Shown: in pieces, positions 1 to 9,590 of the stretch | Numbering within the stretch: position 1 is the stretch's first letter | Layout: each line of letters begins with the position of its first letter | Source of the DNA: Bacteroidota bacterium | GTDB lineage: Bacteria; Bacteroidota; Ignavibacteria; UBA10030; SZUA-254 | Length of the DNA stretch: 64,000 bases | Reading direction: 5' to 3' | Assembly: GCA_036522515.1 (NCBI GenBank) | Contig: DATDFQ010000015.1 | Span: 1 to 64,000, forward strand | The notes under the pieces: model-generated | The model's input: only the letters and a program-made list of their open reading frames with translations | Database searches by the model: none | What the model was told of the DNA's origin: nothing | Program-made: the position numbers and the translations under genes

Positions 1-2
1 CC

Positions 3-2435
3 GGAACGTCTCCCCAAACGGGCGACACCCTTTACTCCCGGCCGCACGATATCTTCCCCGAGGAGCTGATGAGGCAGATGCCCCGCTCAACCCCCAGGAG
101 CACGCCCCTCTCCACGGGCGCCGCGACCCAATCCCTCTATCAGAACGTCAATGTTTCAGTCGATACCTTTCCGCAGAATGAGCCGTCGGTGAAGATCAGC
201 CGCAAGCACCCCAACCGCGTCGTTGCCGCCTGGAGAGATTTCAGCACGGGAGTCAGCCCCGCGATACGGAGGGTGGGGTACAGCCTTTCGACGGACGGCG
301 GCGCGAACTGGTCGGCGGGCGCCCTCCTCCCCATCGTCGATCCGGTCCACCTCCGCGCGAGCGACCCGGCGGTCGGCGTCGACACCGCGGGCAATTTTTA
401 TATCGCCACGATTTCCATCAACAACACGAACAACGACGGCAAGATCCTTGTCTTCCGTTCGACGAACGAGGGGGTGACGTTCGATACGGCCAACCTGGCG
501 CCGAGCATCCCGGGGACCGCATTCGACGACAAAGAGTATATCGCATCCGATCTCAACCCGGCGAGCCCCTTCGCAAACGCGCTCTATATCAGCTGGACCC
601 GGTTCGGCACGCCGGGAGGGATCCAGCTCACCAGATCGGCCGATGCGGGGCACACCTGGTCGCCCATGGTTCAGGTCAGCGACGGGACCGGCGTTCAGGG
701 ATCCGACCCCGCCATCGGACCGAACGGGGAGGTGTATGTGGTCTGGGCGGGACCGGGGGTCATGTTCGACAAATCGACAAACGGGGGAGCGAGTTTCGGC
801 GTCGACAGCGTCATCAGCCCGGTGTCGAGCCTCCATGGTTTTCCGTCGATCGCCGTGGACTTGAGCGGCGGGGTCCGGAACGGCGCCATCTACGTGACAT
901 GGAGCGACTCGCGGAACGGAGACGACGATGTCTTCCTCAGTTCGTCCACGAACGGTGGAAAAAACTGGTCGGCACCCGTGAGAGTCAACAACGACCCGCT
1001 CCATAACGGGAAACTTCAATACTGGCCCTGGATCGCCGTCGATGAGCAGGGGGAGATGGCGATTGTCTATTACGACACGCGGAACACCGTCGACAACACC
1101 GTCTTTGAAGCGTATCTCGCCAGATCCTCCGACGGGGGGCAATCATTTTCGAACCAACTCCTGAGCTCGGCGCCTTCGCCCGCGAACACGCCGAACTCCG
1201 ACGTCCGGTTCGGAGATTATATCGGGATCGACTTCTGGAACTCGCACATCGTCCCCGTCTGGACCGACGAACGCGCGGGCGGCTTTAACATGGACATCTA
1301 CACGGCGGTCATAAGTTTGCCGCAACCTGCCTCGGTCCCGGTGTCGCTCGCCTCGGGCTGGAACATTGTCTCCCTGCCCGTCCTCACGGACAACGCCACA
1401 ACAGCGCATAACTTTCCGTTAGCAGGTTCTCCCGCATTTTCATACGAGGGAAGTTATCTGATCAACGACACGCTGGAAAACGGCCGTGGATACTGGATGA
1501 AGTTCGGTGGTTCTCAGATGCTCAAGCTCTCCGGCGATTCCCTTACCTATCTTTCCACATCGGCCTTCGGCCAGTGGAATTTGCTCGGCTCAATCTCCGC
1601 GCCCGTTCCGGTTTCTACGATCACCTCCGTTCCGCCCGGCCTCGTCGTATCACGGTATTTCGGGTTCTCATCCGGATACCATGTGATCGACAGCCTCCTG
1701 CCGGGCACGGGCTGCTGGGTCAAGACTTCGGGACCGGGCCAACTGGTCCTCTCACAATCGCTTGCAAAACAATCGATCGCGACGGCCCGCGAGCTCGATC
1801 CACTCGGCCAGCTGACCCTGTCGGACGCCTCCGGTTACGGCCAGACACTTTATTTTGGCGTGACGGGCGGCGTGACCGACACCGGAAAGTATCAGATGCC
1901 TCCCGGAGCTCCCGGTGAGGTGTTCGGTGCGCGTTTCGCATCAGGGCGAATGGTCGAGCTCTCGAGTCCGGGGGAATCGAGAATCGTTCCGATCATCCTC
2001 ACGGGGGCGGCCTACCCCCTGGCGCTCAGCTGGAAGACGCCGGACGCGTCTGCGTCGCTGCTCGTCGACGGCAAGGCGGTTCCAATGAACGGGAAGGGCT
2101 CCGCGCGACTCCTCCATCCCCCCGAACGGCTCGAGCTGGGACTCGCGCCCCCTGCGCTCTCTGAAACTCCCGAAGAAACCCGGCTCGGGCAGAACTATCC
2201 GAATCCGTTCAATCCCGCCACGACGATCCCCTTCGTCATCAATCAATCGTCGTTCGTAACCCTGAAGGTGTACGATGTTCTCGGCAGGGAGATTTCGACG
2301 CTCGTCCATGAGATGAAGCAACCGGGCAGATACTCCGTGGAATGGAACGCCGCCGGATCACCGAGCGGTCTCTATTATTATAGACTCACTGCGGGGGGCT
2401 ACACGCAGTCGAAAACAACAGCCCTGATACGGTGA
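3..2435 (+). CDS. T9SS-exported BNR/sialidase-like beta-propeller protein (5' partial)
   Basis: Large secreted or surface protein, cut by the window edge: the frame stays open from base 3 to the Met codon at 69, so the true start and signal peptide lie upstream. The visible part is about 810 residues. The first ~430 carry repeated Asp-box motifs (STDGGANW, SADAGHTW, STNGGKNW, SSDGGQSF), typical of sialidase/BNR beta-propellers. From about nt 1335 a second region begins with SGWNIVSLPV and includes GYWMKF, WNLLGS and CWVKTSG; the same region occurs in the three other large exported proteins of this window. The last ~85 residues start LGQNYPNPFNPATT and end in a basic strand, matching the T9SS type A sorting domain (Por_Secre_tail). 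The stop overlaps the next gene's GTG start. Enzymatic activity is unproven; Asp-box proteins are often binding or structural. Confidence 0.85.
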   Translation, partial: GTSPQTGDTLYSRPHDIFPEELMRQMPRSTPRSTPLSTGAATQSLYQNVNVSVDTFPQNEPSVKISRKHPNRVVAAWRDFSTGVSPAIRRVGYSLSTDGGANWSAGALLPIVDPVHLRASDPAVGVDTAGNFYIATISINNTNNDGKILVFRSTNEGVTFDTANLAPSIPGTAFDDKEYIASDLNPASPFANALYISWTRFGTPGGIQLTRSADAGHTWSPMVQVSDGTGVQGSDPAIGPNGEVYVVWAGPGVMFDKSTNGGASFGVDSVISPVSSLHGFPSIAVDLSGGVRNGAIYVTWSDSRNGDDDVFLSSSTNGGKNWSAPVRVNNDPLHNGKLQYWPWIAVDEQGEMAIVYYDTRNTVDNTVFEAYLARSSDGGQSFSNQLLSSAPSPANTPNSDVRFGDYIGIDFWNSHIVPVWTDERAGGFNMDIYTAVISLPQPASVPVSLASGWNIVSLPVLTDNATTAHNFPLAGSPAFSYEGSYLINDTLENGRGYWMKFGGSQMLKLSGDSLTYLSTSAFGQWNLLGSISAPVPVSTITSVPPGLVVSRYFGFSSGYHVIDSLLPGTGCWVKTSGPGQLVLSQSLAKQSIATARELDPLGQLTLSDASGYGQTLYFGVTGGVTDTGKYQMPPGAPGEVFGARFASGRMVELSSPGESRIVPIILTGAAYPLALSWKTPDASASLLVDGKAVPMNGKGSARLLHPPERLELGLAPPALSETPEETRLGQNYPNPFNPATTIPFVINQSSFVTLKVYDVLGREISTLVHEMKQPGRYSVEWNAAGSPSGLYYYRLTAGGYTQSKTTALIR

Positions 2436-5400
2436 CCACCATGAGAATGAATTCGAGATGGGCAGCCTTCTTCCTTGCGCTCCTGGCCGGATGGTACGTT
2501 ACGTTTCATCCGGGAGACGGAGTCCGGTCCGGCGGATACCCCGGCCGGCTGAAACCCGAATCCGAAACCGGGAGGTCGGGCGCACTTGAAGCGTTGGATT
2601 TCTGGACTCGCGCGCGGGCATACCCCGACCCGGACATTTCTCCTTCAAAATTCTATAAGGCTTATCTTCGCTCAAGACAACTGGCCAAGGAATCGGGCCG
2701 CTCCCCCGAGTCGGCCCAGTCGTGGCAATCGATTGGACCGACCAACCTCCCCGGAAGGACGATCAGCATCGCGATCAACCCGCTCAACGGGAACACCGTG
2801 TACCTCGGCTCTGCGAGCGGCGGCCTCTGGCGGTCTCACACCGGAGGACTGGGAGGCGATTGGACCCGGGTCGTAACCGGATATCCGGTCCTGGGGGTGG
2901 GAGCCATTGCGATCGACCCTCAAGACACGAATACCATCTTTATCGGCACGGGGGAGGTCTACCGGTACGAAGCGGCTCTCGGCGGCCTCGTCCTCCGAAC
3001 CACGCGCGGAAGTTACGGGATAGGCATCCTCAAGACGACGAATGGAGGATCGACATGGGCGAAGAGCCTTGACTGGACGTTCAACCAGGAACGCGGAGTC
3101 GAGGCGATACGGATCAACCGGTTGAACGGCAACACAGTCCTTGCCGCCACGACCGAGGGGCTCTACAGGAGTTCCGACCGCGGTCAGACATGGACTCAAA
3201 CCCTTCCGCTCCCGATGGCGGAGGATCTTCTTTACAATGTGTCGGATACTTCGCGGGTCCTCGCCACGCTGGGCAATTTCAACAGCTCCGGTGAAGGCCT
3301 GTTCCGGTCCACTGACGGAGGAGAGAACTGGAATTCAATCCCGACCTTCCCCGATTTCAGCGGAAAGGCCCTTCTGGAATCATACCCTCCGAATCCGAAC
3401 ACCGTTTACGCAAGCGTCGCCGACAGCACCACAGGCGTGAGCTCCCTCTGGAGGTCCGGAGATTTCGGCTCAAACTGGAGTTCGATCAGCGCGCAGGACG
3501 TCGCGGGCGTTCAGGGGTGGTATTCTCATTTCGTGGCGATCAAGCCCGACGATTCCTCGCGCGTCGTCCGCGCCGGGGTAGCCATTTATTATTCGACAGA
3601 CGGCGGCACGACTATAACCCAGAGCTCCGGCTCGTATTCGGACCATCACTCGTTCGCCCACCACCCGGCCGATCCGAACATCCTCTACGCCGTGAATGAC
3701 GACGGCGTCTACCGTTCGACGAACTTCGGTGTCAGCTTCACGAGCGTGGGAGCCGGCATGCAAACGGGCCAGTTTTATAACGGCTTCTCGAATTCGGGAT
3801 CCGATTCTCTTCTTGCGATCGGACAGGTTCAGGACCACATCCCCGGATACAAGTATGGCGGCAGCCTCACATGGACCCGGACTGCACTCGACGAGTGCGG
3901 CTGGACTGCCATCAACCCGCTCAACGACAACACGATGTTCGCAGTCAACCGTAACGGAGGGAGTGTCGGAAGATCGACCAACCGCGGCGCCTCATTCTCC
4001 ACGGTGGCTTCATTCGCAGGGAACGGAAGCTGGAATTCGCCCCTGGTGCTCTCCCCTTCCGACACGAATGTCCTTTACATGGGATTGGACCGGATCTACA
4101 AGAGTACGAACCGCGGCACGACCTGGGCCTCGACCAATACCACGGGGTTTCTCGACGGCAACCTCGCGCTTTCGATGGCGATCTCCTCCACAAGCCCCGA
4201 CACGCTCTACGTCGGAAAGGCGCCGTTCGGCGCCCGTTCCCATCTCTACATGACTCCGAACGGAGGGGGAACCTGGACCGACATCACCGGCTCGCTGCCG
4301 GACAGGTATCCATTGGATCTGGCCGTCGACCCGCATGATTCCCGCAAAGTGTACGCCGCATTCGGGGGGGCAAATTCGGGCCACGTCTTCCGTTCGAGCG
4401 ACGCCGGTCAGAACTGGACGGACATTACCGGGACGCTGCCCGATATTCCGACGACCGCCGTCTTCGTAGATCCTCTCAATCCAGGCGTCGTTTTCGCGGG
4501 GAACGACATCGGCGTCTATGTCTCGACCGACGCGGGTGCGAGCTGGAACCAGTTCTCGGACGGGTTGCCCGACGCGGTCCTCATCGCCGACCTCTCCCTC
4601 TCGCCCTCCAACAGAATGCTCCGGGCGACGACGCACGGCAATGGTGTCTACCAGCGCAGGATGCCCGGGACGGGCGCCTCCCTCGCGCTGACCTCCCCCA
4701 ACGGAGGCGAAAGTTGGGCCGTGAACAGCCTGCACGCGATCACATGGTCGTCTTCATTCATCGGCTCCGTCCGTCTCGATTATTCCACGAATGGCGGCGG
4801 GAGCTGGCTTCCGGTTGCCGACTCTCTCGCGGCCTCGGGGGGAACGTACTCCTGGCTCGTCCCCTTCCCTCCCACCCAACTGGCGCGGCTACGGATCACC
4901 TCCCTCGGCGGCCCGTTACTCAAGGATACGAGCGACGCCGCCTTTGCGATCACGTTCCAGGGTTCGGTCGTCTCCCTTGGAACCGGCTGGAACATGGTTT
5001 CGCTGCCGGTTAAATCCTCCGACGCGCGTACGGGAATCCTCTTCCCGGCCGCATCCTCTCCGGCCTTTGCTTACGTCGGGGCCTATCAGATCAAAGACAC
5101 ACTGGCGAACGGCCCGGGATACTGGCTCCGGTACCCCTCGGCCCATCAGGTGCCCGTCACGGGCGACTCGATCCTCGCCGATACGATTGCCGTCGATCCC
5201 GGGTGGAATCTCATCGGTTCCATCTCGGTTCCACTCCGAGTCTCTGCCATCACATCCAGCCCGCCGGGTCTGGTCATCTCCCACACCTTCTGGTATTCGT
5301 CCGGTTACCAGGTCGCCGATACGATCCACCCCGGACAGGGGCATTGGATCAAGACCTCCGGCGCCGGAAGCCTCTTCCTCGGGCCCCAGCTCGCGAAAGG

Positions 5401-6067
5401 ATCGTTCGGGGAATCAGCCCATGCCGAACTCGAGCGTCTCAACCGGATCACGATCAACGACGCCGCGGGATCTGAACAGACGCTTTATTTCGGAAGCCGA
5501 GACGGCAGGATCGACGCGGGCAAATATGTCATGCCGCCTTCCCCTCCCGGCGGCCTCGACGCCCGGTTCGCCTCGCAATCGATGATCGCTCTCTCCAGCC
5601 CAGGGACCCGAACCTCCATCGGAGTATCCCTCGGTGGGGCAGTCTATCCCCTTAGCATTCGCTCTCACTTGCGCGAGGGGTCCGCCTCGATACTCTTCGA
5701 TGGCGGCGGGCAGGCTCTTTCTGACGGGCAATCGGTGACAATCGGACATCCCACGGCGCACCTCACGCTCGAAATGCAATCGGTCCCACCCCTCGCCTTG
5801 CCGGAGAGCTTCGCACTCCTTCAGAATTATCCAAACCCTTTCAACCCTTCGACGGAGATCCGTTACCGGGTTCCGGTCGATGGTCGCGTCGTCCTCCGGG
5901 TATACGACCTCCTCGGCAGAGCAGTCGCCACACTGGTCGACGAGCGAAAGGCCCCCGGAGAATACGCCGTGCGCTGGGATGCGGGCGCGATGCCCACGGG
6001 AATCTATTATTATACCCTGAATGCAGGGGCGTTTCATCAAACCCGCTCGATGGCGTTGGTGCGCTGA
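2432..6067 (+). CDS. T9SS-exported sortilin/BNR-type beta-propeller protein with Kre9-like domain
   Basis: About 1211-residue exported protein. The GTG start overlaps the upstream stop (GTGA), an arrangement also used by other genes here; ATG at 2441 gives a nearly identical product. A signal peptide follows (hydrophobic AAFFLALLAGWYV). Residues ~70-740 are a propeller with many Asp boxes (TDGGENW, STDGGTT, SDAGQNWT, STDAGASW) and the VYLGSASGGLWRS motif shared with the protein at 48296. About nt 4690-4950 (SPNGGESWAVNS to TYSWLVP) resembles the Kre9/KNH-like adhesion domain. Then come the shared SGWN-type module (nt ~4965-5795) and a T9SS sorting domain starting LLQNYPNPFNPSTE. It is probably a co-translated partner of the preceding gene. 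No catalytic residues are recognised. Confidence 0.87.
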   Translation: MTTMRMNSRWAAFFLALLAGWYVTFHPGDGVRSGGYPGRLKPESETGRSGALEALDFWTRARAYPDPDISPSKFYKAYLRSRQLAKESGRSPESAQSWQSIGPTNLPGRTISIAINPLNGNTVYLGSASGGLWRSHTGGLGGDWTRVVTGYPVLGVGAIAIDPQDTNTIFIGTGEVYRYEAALGGLVLRTTRGSYGIGILKTTNGGSTWAKSLDWTFNQERGVEAIRINRLNGNTVLAATTEGLYRSSDRGQTWTQTLPLPMAEDLLYNVSDTSRVLATLGNFNSSGEGLFRSTDGGENWNSIPTFPDFSGKALLESYPPNPNTVYASVADSTTGVSSLWRSGDFGSNWSSISAQDVAGVQGWYSHFVAIKPDDSSRVVRAGVAIYYSTDGGTTITQSSGSYSDHHSFAHHPADPNILYAVNDDGVYRSTNFGVSFTSVGAGMQTGQFYNGFSNSGSDSLLAIGQVQDHIPGYKYGGSLTWTRTALDECGWTAINPLNDNTMFAVNRNGGSVGRSTNRGASFSTVASFAGNGSWNSPLVLSPSDTNVLYMGLDRIYKSTNRGTTWASTNTTGFLDGNLALSMAISSTSPDTLYVGKAPFGARSHLYMTPNGGGTWTDITGSLPDRYPLDLAVDPHDSRKVYAAFGGANSGHVFRSSDAGQNWTDITGTLPDIPTTAVFVDPLNPGVVFAGNDIGVYVSTDAGASWNQFSDGLPDAVLIADLSLSPSNRMLRATTHGNGVYQRRMPGTGASLALTSPNGGESWAVNSLHAITWSSSFIGSVRLDYSTNGGGSWLPVADSLAASGGTYSWLVPFPPTQLARLRITSLGGPLLKDTSDAAFAITFQGSVVSLGTGWNMVSLPVKSSDARTGILFPAASSPAFAYVGAYQIKDTLANGPGYWLRYPSAHQVPVTGDSILADTIAVDPGWNLIGSISVPLRVSAITSSPPGLVISHTFWYSSGYQVADTIHPGQGHWIKTSGAGSLFLGPQLAKGSFGESAHAELERLNRITINDAAGSEQTLYFGSRDGRIDAGKYVMPPSPPGGLDARFASQSMIALSSPGTRTSIGVSLGGAVYPLSIRSHLREGSASILFDGGGQALSDGQSVTIGHPTAHLTLEMQSVPPLALPESFALLQNYPNPFNPSTEIRYRVPVDGRVVLRVYDLLGRAVATLVDERKAPGEYAVRWDAGAMPTGIYYYTLNAGAFHQTRSMALVR

Positions 6068-6107
6068 CGATGAAGCGGTCGATCCTCCTCATCACCTGAG
6101 ACAAAGC

Positions 6108-6893
6108 ATGGCTGACTACCAGACAATACTCTACGGCGACACCGACGGGGTCTGCACGATTACGCTCAACCGGCCCGACGTCTATAACGCCTTTAACGAG
6201 CAGATGAAAAAGGAGTTGAACGAAGCGCTGAAAGAGGCGGAACGGGACGCCGCCGTCCGCGCCCTGGTGATCCGGGGGAGTGGGACCAAGGCGTTCTGTT
6301 CGGGTCAGGATCTGAAGGAACATTCTGGCGCGAAGCGGTCGCTGAAGGAGTCGCTCGACAAGAGTTACAACCCGATGATCCGGAGAATCCGGAACATGGA
6401 AAAGCCGGTCATCGGCATGATTAACGGCGTCGCGGCCGGCGCGGGCTGCAGCCTGGCGCTGGCGTGCGATATGCGCCTGATGTCGAGCTCGGCGAAGCTG
6501 ATCGAAGTCTTCATCCGGATCGGCCTGGTCCCCGATTCCGGTTCCCACTGGTTCCTCAGCCGGCTGGTCGGAATGGCCCGGGCATTCGAGTATGCCGCCA
6601 CGGGACGCGACATCCCGGCCGAGGAGGCGGAGCGGGTCGGCCTCGTGAACCGGGTCCTTCCGCCGGAGGAACTCGAGGCGGAGACCGCATCCCTCGCCCG
6701 CACGCTCGCACAGGCGCCGACGAAGGCGATCGGATTGATCAAACGAACCCTGAACAAGAGCCTCTCCGGAGATCTCGAGACGATCCTGGAATACGAAGCG
6801 CTGATTCAGCAGATCGCATCGGAGACGGAAGACCACCGGGAGGGCCTCCGCGCGTTCCTCGAGAAGCGCCCGCCGGTGTTCCGGGGGCGCTGA
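6108..6893 (+). CDS. paaG: enoyl-CoA hydratase/isomerase family protein, PaaG-like
   Basis: A 261-residue crotonase-fold enzyme, the usual length. ATG at 6108 was chosen because homology begins at MADYQTILY; the frame remains open upstream without similarity. Seen: CSGQDLK (residues 64-70), the oxyanion-hole region GVAAGAG (107-113) and GLVPDSGSHWFL with Asp143, the position of the catalytic aspartate in PaaG 1,2-epoxyphenylacetyl-CoA isomerases. The end HREGLRAFLEKRPPVFRG is also PaaG-like. Established role of the family: isomerising ring epoxide-CoA to oxepin-CoA, or isomerising enoyl-CoA double bonds in beta-oxidation. Genes for a PaaA-like protein, a PaaH-like dehydrogenase and a thiolase follow, which supports an aromatic or fatty acyl-CoA pathway. 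The exact substrate is uncertain. Confidence 0.85.
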   Translation: MADYQTILYGDTDGVCTITLNRPDVYNAFNEQMKKELNEALKEAERDAAVRALVIRGSGTKAFCSGQDLKEHSGAKRSLKESLDKSYNPMIRRIRNMEKPVIGMINGVAAGAGCSLALACDMRLMSSSAKLIEVFIRIGLVPDSGSHWFLSRLVGMARAFEYAATGRDIPAEEAERVGLVNRVLPPEELEAETASLARTLAQAPTKAIGLIKRTLNKSLSGDLETILEYEALIQQIASETEDHREGLRAFLEKRPPVFRGR

Positions 6894-6899
6894 TTCCCG

Positions 6900-7003
6900 T
6901 TCCGTCGCTCTGCGGCGGAACGCATACCGGGACGCTCAGCGTCCCAACCTGGTTGCGGCGCAGAGCGCCGCGGATCCCGTTCCCACGCGGAGCGTGGGAA
7001 CGA
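6900..7003. repeat. composite array of four palindromic hairpins (family C)
   Basis: Four tandem inverted repeats fill the gap between the PaaG-like and PaaA-like genes: GTTCCGTCGC/GCGGCGGAAC at 6900-6922, GGGACGC/GCGTCCC at 6930-6946, GCGGCGC/GCGCCGC around 6955-6972, and CGTTCCCACG/CGTGGGAACG at 6979-7003. The same four units occur in reverse order and orientation at 54581-54688, so this is one mosaic element inserted in both directions. It has no coding content. Confidence 0.8.
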
Positions 7004-7041
7004 GGGTGTGGAAACGCATGCCTCGCTCCTCCGCAAACAGG

Positions 7042-7070
7042 TTGATTTTTGAAGCGTTTTTGACTAAGTT
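7042..7070 (+). promoter_or_regulatory. sigma70-type promoter of the PaaA-like gene
   Basis: TTGATT at 7042-7047 and TAAGTT at 7065-7070 are separated by exactly 17 bases. A GGAG ribosome-binding site and the ATG at 7111 follow about 40 bases later. The local AT-rich patch contrasts with the surrounding GC-rich hairpins. Confidence 0.55.
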
Positions 7071-7110
7071 ACTGGCGAATTCAAACCGATCCAACATGGA
7101 GAGATAGACT

Positions 7111-7953
7111 ATGGCAGGCAATCCCTCGAAGATCCCGAACTCCGAACGCTCGGAGAAAATGATGCTGAAGCTCTCGAAGAACGAACCGATCGAGACCCTC
7201 GACGACATGAGCGACGAGTATTACGATCACCTCATGAACCTGATGCTCCAGCAAGCCGATTCGGAGCTGGCGGGCGGTTTCGGATACGTCCCCTGGATCA
7301 TGAAGGCCCCGACGACCGAAGAGATGCTCGTCGTCTCGAACATCGTCCGGGACGAAGTGCGCCATGCCCGGGCGATGTACCGTCTCCTCGAAGACGCGCG
7401 CTTCGGAGTGGACGACTGGGTCGACAAAATGGACTTCACCTTTCGCGTCGACGACAGCCAGGTCCTCGGCGACAAGCGGGCATCAAGCGACAAGCGCGTC
7501 AATATCTTCTACTACCCGATCGATTCGTGGGCGGATTTCGTGATGTTCAACTTCCTGATGGACCGCGGAGCGGGCCATCAGCTCGAAGACGTCAAGGTCT
7601 GCAGCTACGGCCCGTGGCGGCGCGAGATCGACCGGATCTTCAAGGAGGAGAAAACGCACATCGCGCACGGAGACTACTGGGTGAAACGCCTTGCTCTGGA
7701 TGCGGGCACGAAAGGCGAGATTCAGGAGGCGCTCGACCGCTGGTGGCCGCGGGTGATGTCGATTTTCGGCAGGCCGGGATCCCGAAAGAACAAGAGTTAC
7801 AGGGAGCTCGGGCTGAAAAAACGGGACAACCACGAGGTGCGCGGGACCTTCGCCCAGGAGGTGCAGGAAAACGCGGACGCGTGGGGTTTGAAGGTGCCCG
7901 AGTGGATACCCGATTGGCAAAAGGTGCCGGAAGACTCCGTCATTCCCGGATGA
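7111..7953 (+). CDS. PaaA-like ferritin-fold di-iron oxygenase subunit
   Basis: A 280-residue helical protein related to PaaA, the catalytic subunit of phenylacetyl-CoA 1,2-epoxidase. Candidate iron ligands are seen as two ExxH motifs, E82-x-x-H85 (DEVRHARAMY) and E180-x-x-H183 (EEKTHIAHGDYW), plus an upstream acidic residue near E52. The GYVPWIMKAPTTEE segment matches the PaaA family region before the first ExxH. The ATG at 7111 has a good ribosome-binding site (GGAGAGAT). PaaA normally works with PaaC, PaaB and the reductase PaaE, none of which is present here, so the protein may act alone or with partners elsewhere. A role in oxygenation of a CoA thioester is inferred from family and neighbours; the substrate is unknown. 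Confidence 0.75.
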   Translation: MAGNPSKIPNSERSEKMMLKLSKNEPIETLDDMSDEYYDHLMNLMLQQADSELAGGFGYVPWIMKAPTTEEMLVVSNIVRDEVRHARAMYRLLEDARFGVDDWVDKMDFTFRVDDSQVLGDKRASSDKRVNIFYYPIDSWADFVMFNFLMDRGAGHQLEDVKVCSYGPWRREIDRIFKEEKTHIAHGDYWVKRLALDAGTKGEIQEALDRWWPRVMSIFGRPGSRKNKSYRELGLKKRDNHEVRGTFAQEVQENADAWGLKVPEWIPDWQKVPEDSVIPG

Positions 7954-7978
7954 TCCCCCCCCGGTCCAGCCCGCAGTA

Positions 7979-8821
7979 ATGGCGACAATCGGAATCGTCG
8001 GAGCCGGGACGATGGGCCGCGGCATCGCCCACGTCGCCGCGCTCGCCGGATTTAACACGCTGCTCTACGACGTCTCCGGGGAAATCCTCAAAGAATCCTC
8101 ACGCCTGATCTCCGCGGATTTGCAGAAGGGGGTCGAAAAAGGAAAGCTGACGGCCGAGCTCGCGGAAGGCGCCGCCCGCCGCATCATCCTCTCCACCACT
8201 CTCAGCGTCTTTTCGACCTGCGAAGCCGTCATCGAGGCGGCGATCGAGGATCTCGGCGCGAAAAAGAAGATCTTCGGCGACCTGGCGCCCCTCACCGGAG
8301 CCGGCGTGTTGCTCGCCACGAACACCTCTTCCCTCTCCGTCACCGCGATCGCGGCGGCCATCCCGTCGCCGGAGCGTGTGATCGGCCTCCATTTTTTCAA
8401 TCCACCGCATCTGATCCCGCTCGTGGAAGTGGTCCCCGGGAGCCGCACCTCGAAGGAGACCGTCCAGTCGGGCCTTCGGCTCGTCGAGCGTCTCGGGAAG
8501 CGCGCCATCGTCGCGAAGGACACGCCCGGGTTCATCGTGAACCGGCTCGCCCGCCCGTTCTACGGCGAGGCGCTCCGGATCCTGGGAGAAGGGATCGCTT
8601 CGGTCGGAGAAATCGACAGGATCGTCCGGCTTTCGGGCGGATTCAGGATGGGGCCGTTCGAGTTGATGGACCTGATCGGAATCGACGTGAATCTCGCCGT
8701 CACCAAATCGATGTACGAGCAGACGTTCGGCGAGCCGCGCTATCGTCCGCACGTCATCCAACAACGGATGGTCGACGCCGGACGGCTTGGCCGCAAGACG
8801 AAGGGGGGATTTTACGACTAG
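7979..8821 (+). CDS. paaH: 3-hydroxyacyl-CoA dehydrogenase, N-terminal half of a PaaH-like protein
   Basis: A 280-residue NAD-dependent dehydrogenase. The Rossmann motif GAGTMGRGIAHVA lies at the N-terminus, followed by LATNTSSLSVT, the catalytic-His region HFFNPPHLIPLVEVV and TPGFIVNRL, with a C-terminal helical domain ending KTKGGFYD and then TAG. On its own this length equals a 3-hydroxybutyryl-CoA dehydrogenase. However, the next frame continues at once with sequence resembling the second half of PaaH-type enzymes, so this looks like a ~535-residue protein broken by one frameshift near 8818. The reaction is oxidation of 3-hydroxyacyl-CoA (3-hydroxyadipyl-CoA in the phenylacetate pathway). 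No clear ribosome-binding site precedes ATG 7979. Confidence 0.82.
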   Translation: MATIGIVGAGTMGRGIAHVAALAGFNTLLYDVSGEILKESSRLISADLQKGVEKGKLTAELAEGAARRIILSTTLSVFSTCEAVIEAAIEDLGAKKKIFGDLAPLTGAGVLLATNTSSLSVTAIAAAIPSPERVIGLHFFNPPHLIPLVEVVPGSRTSKETVQSGLRLVERLGKRAIVAKDTPGFIVNRLARPFYGEALRILGEGIASVGEIDRIVRLSGGFRMGPFELMDLIGIDVNLAVTKSMYEQTFGEPRYRPHVIQQRMVDAGRLGRKTKGGFYD

Positions 8822-8861
8822 TCCGGCGCCCCGCCGCGGTCGCGCCAGATCCCGGGCGAGA

Positions 8862-9590
8862 GTGGTCTATCTGACGGGCGAGACGGCGTTGGTCCGCGAA
8901 CTTGGCGAGGCGTGCGTCGCCTCCGGGTTCCGGGTCGCATTCCAGACAAACTCCGGCGAAGAGGCGATCCCGTCAAGAGCGGGATTCCGCAAATCAGCCG
9001 CCATCCCCCGGGGAGTATCGTTCGCGGCGGAGCTCACGAATACCGATCCCGTACTGAAGAAAAGAAACCTGATTGCGCTCGACCGGAAGCTCGACCGCTC
9101 GGCCACCCTGCTCACCTCTTCGGTCACCGTCGCCGCGGGAGAACAGGCGGGCTGGATCCGGCACCCGGAACGGATGGTGGGCATCGGCGCCCTCCCGACG
9201 CTCCTCTCCAACCGGCTCGTCGAACTCGCGCCGGGCCTCCAGACGGCCCGCGCGGCGATCTCGAGAGCGGGCGAGTTCTTCGCGGAACTGGGAAAGGAGG
9301 TTGCGGTCGTTCAGGACCGCGCCGGCATGGTGATGCCCCGGATTCTCTGCATGCTCGTGAACGAGGCGGCGTTCGCGCTGATGGAAGAAATCGCGTCTCC
9401 CGCCGACATGGATCTCGCCATGAAGCTCGGCACGAGTTATCCCCGCGGGCCCGTCGAATGGGCCGGGAAGATCGGAATCGGACAGGTCGTGAGCGTGCTC
9501 CGGGCCCTGCATTCAGATCTGGGCGAGGAACGCTACCGCATCGCTCCGTTGTTACAGATGATGTCCGCCGCCCGGCTCAAACCTACTTGA
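8862..9590 (+). CDS. C-terminal half of PaaH-like 3-hydroxyacyl-CoA dehydrogenase (probable frameshift product)
   Basis: The frame is open from about 8787, overlapping the previous gene. The only plausible independent start is GTG 8862, giving about 242 residues. The C-terminal part (DRAGMVMPRILCMLVNEAAF, DMDLAMKLGTSYPRGPVEW, GEERYRIAPLL) matches the second 3HCDH domain of PaaH-type proteins. The N-terminal stretch (VVYLTGETALVREL) resembles the linker between the two PaaH domains. One lost base in GACTAGTCC would restore GFYDY-SPAPRR and join both halves. Either the gene is genuinely split, or there is a mutation or an assembly error. The isolated half lacks the NAD-binding domain and would not be expected to be active alone. 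Confidence 0.72.
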   Translation: MVYLTGETALVRELGEACVASGFRVAFQTNSGEEAIPSRAGFRKSAAIPRGVSFAAELTNTDPVLKKRNLIALDRKLDRSATLLTSSVTVAAGEQAGWIRHPERMVGIGALPTLLSNRLVELAPGLQTARAAISRAGEFFAELGKEVAVVQDRAGMVMPRILCMLVNEAAFALMEEIASPADMDLAMKLGTSYPRGPVEWAGKIGIGQVVSVLRALHSDLGEERYRIAPLLQMMSAARLKPT

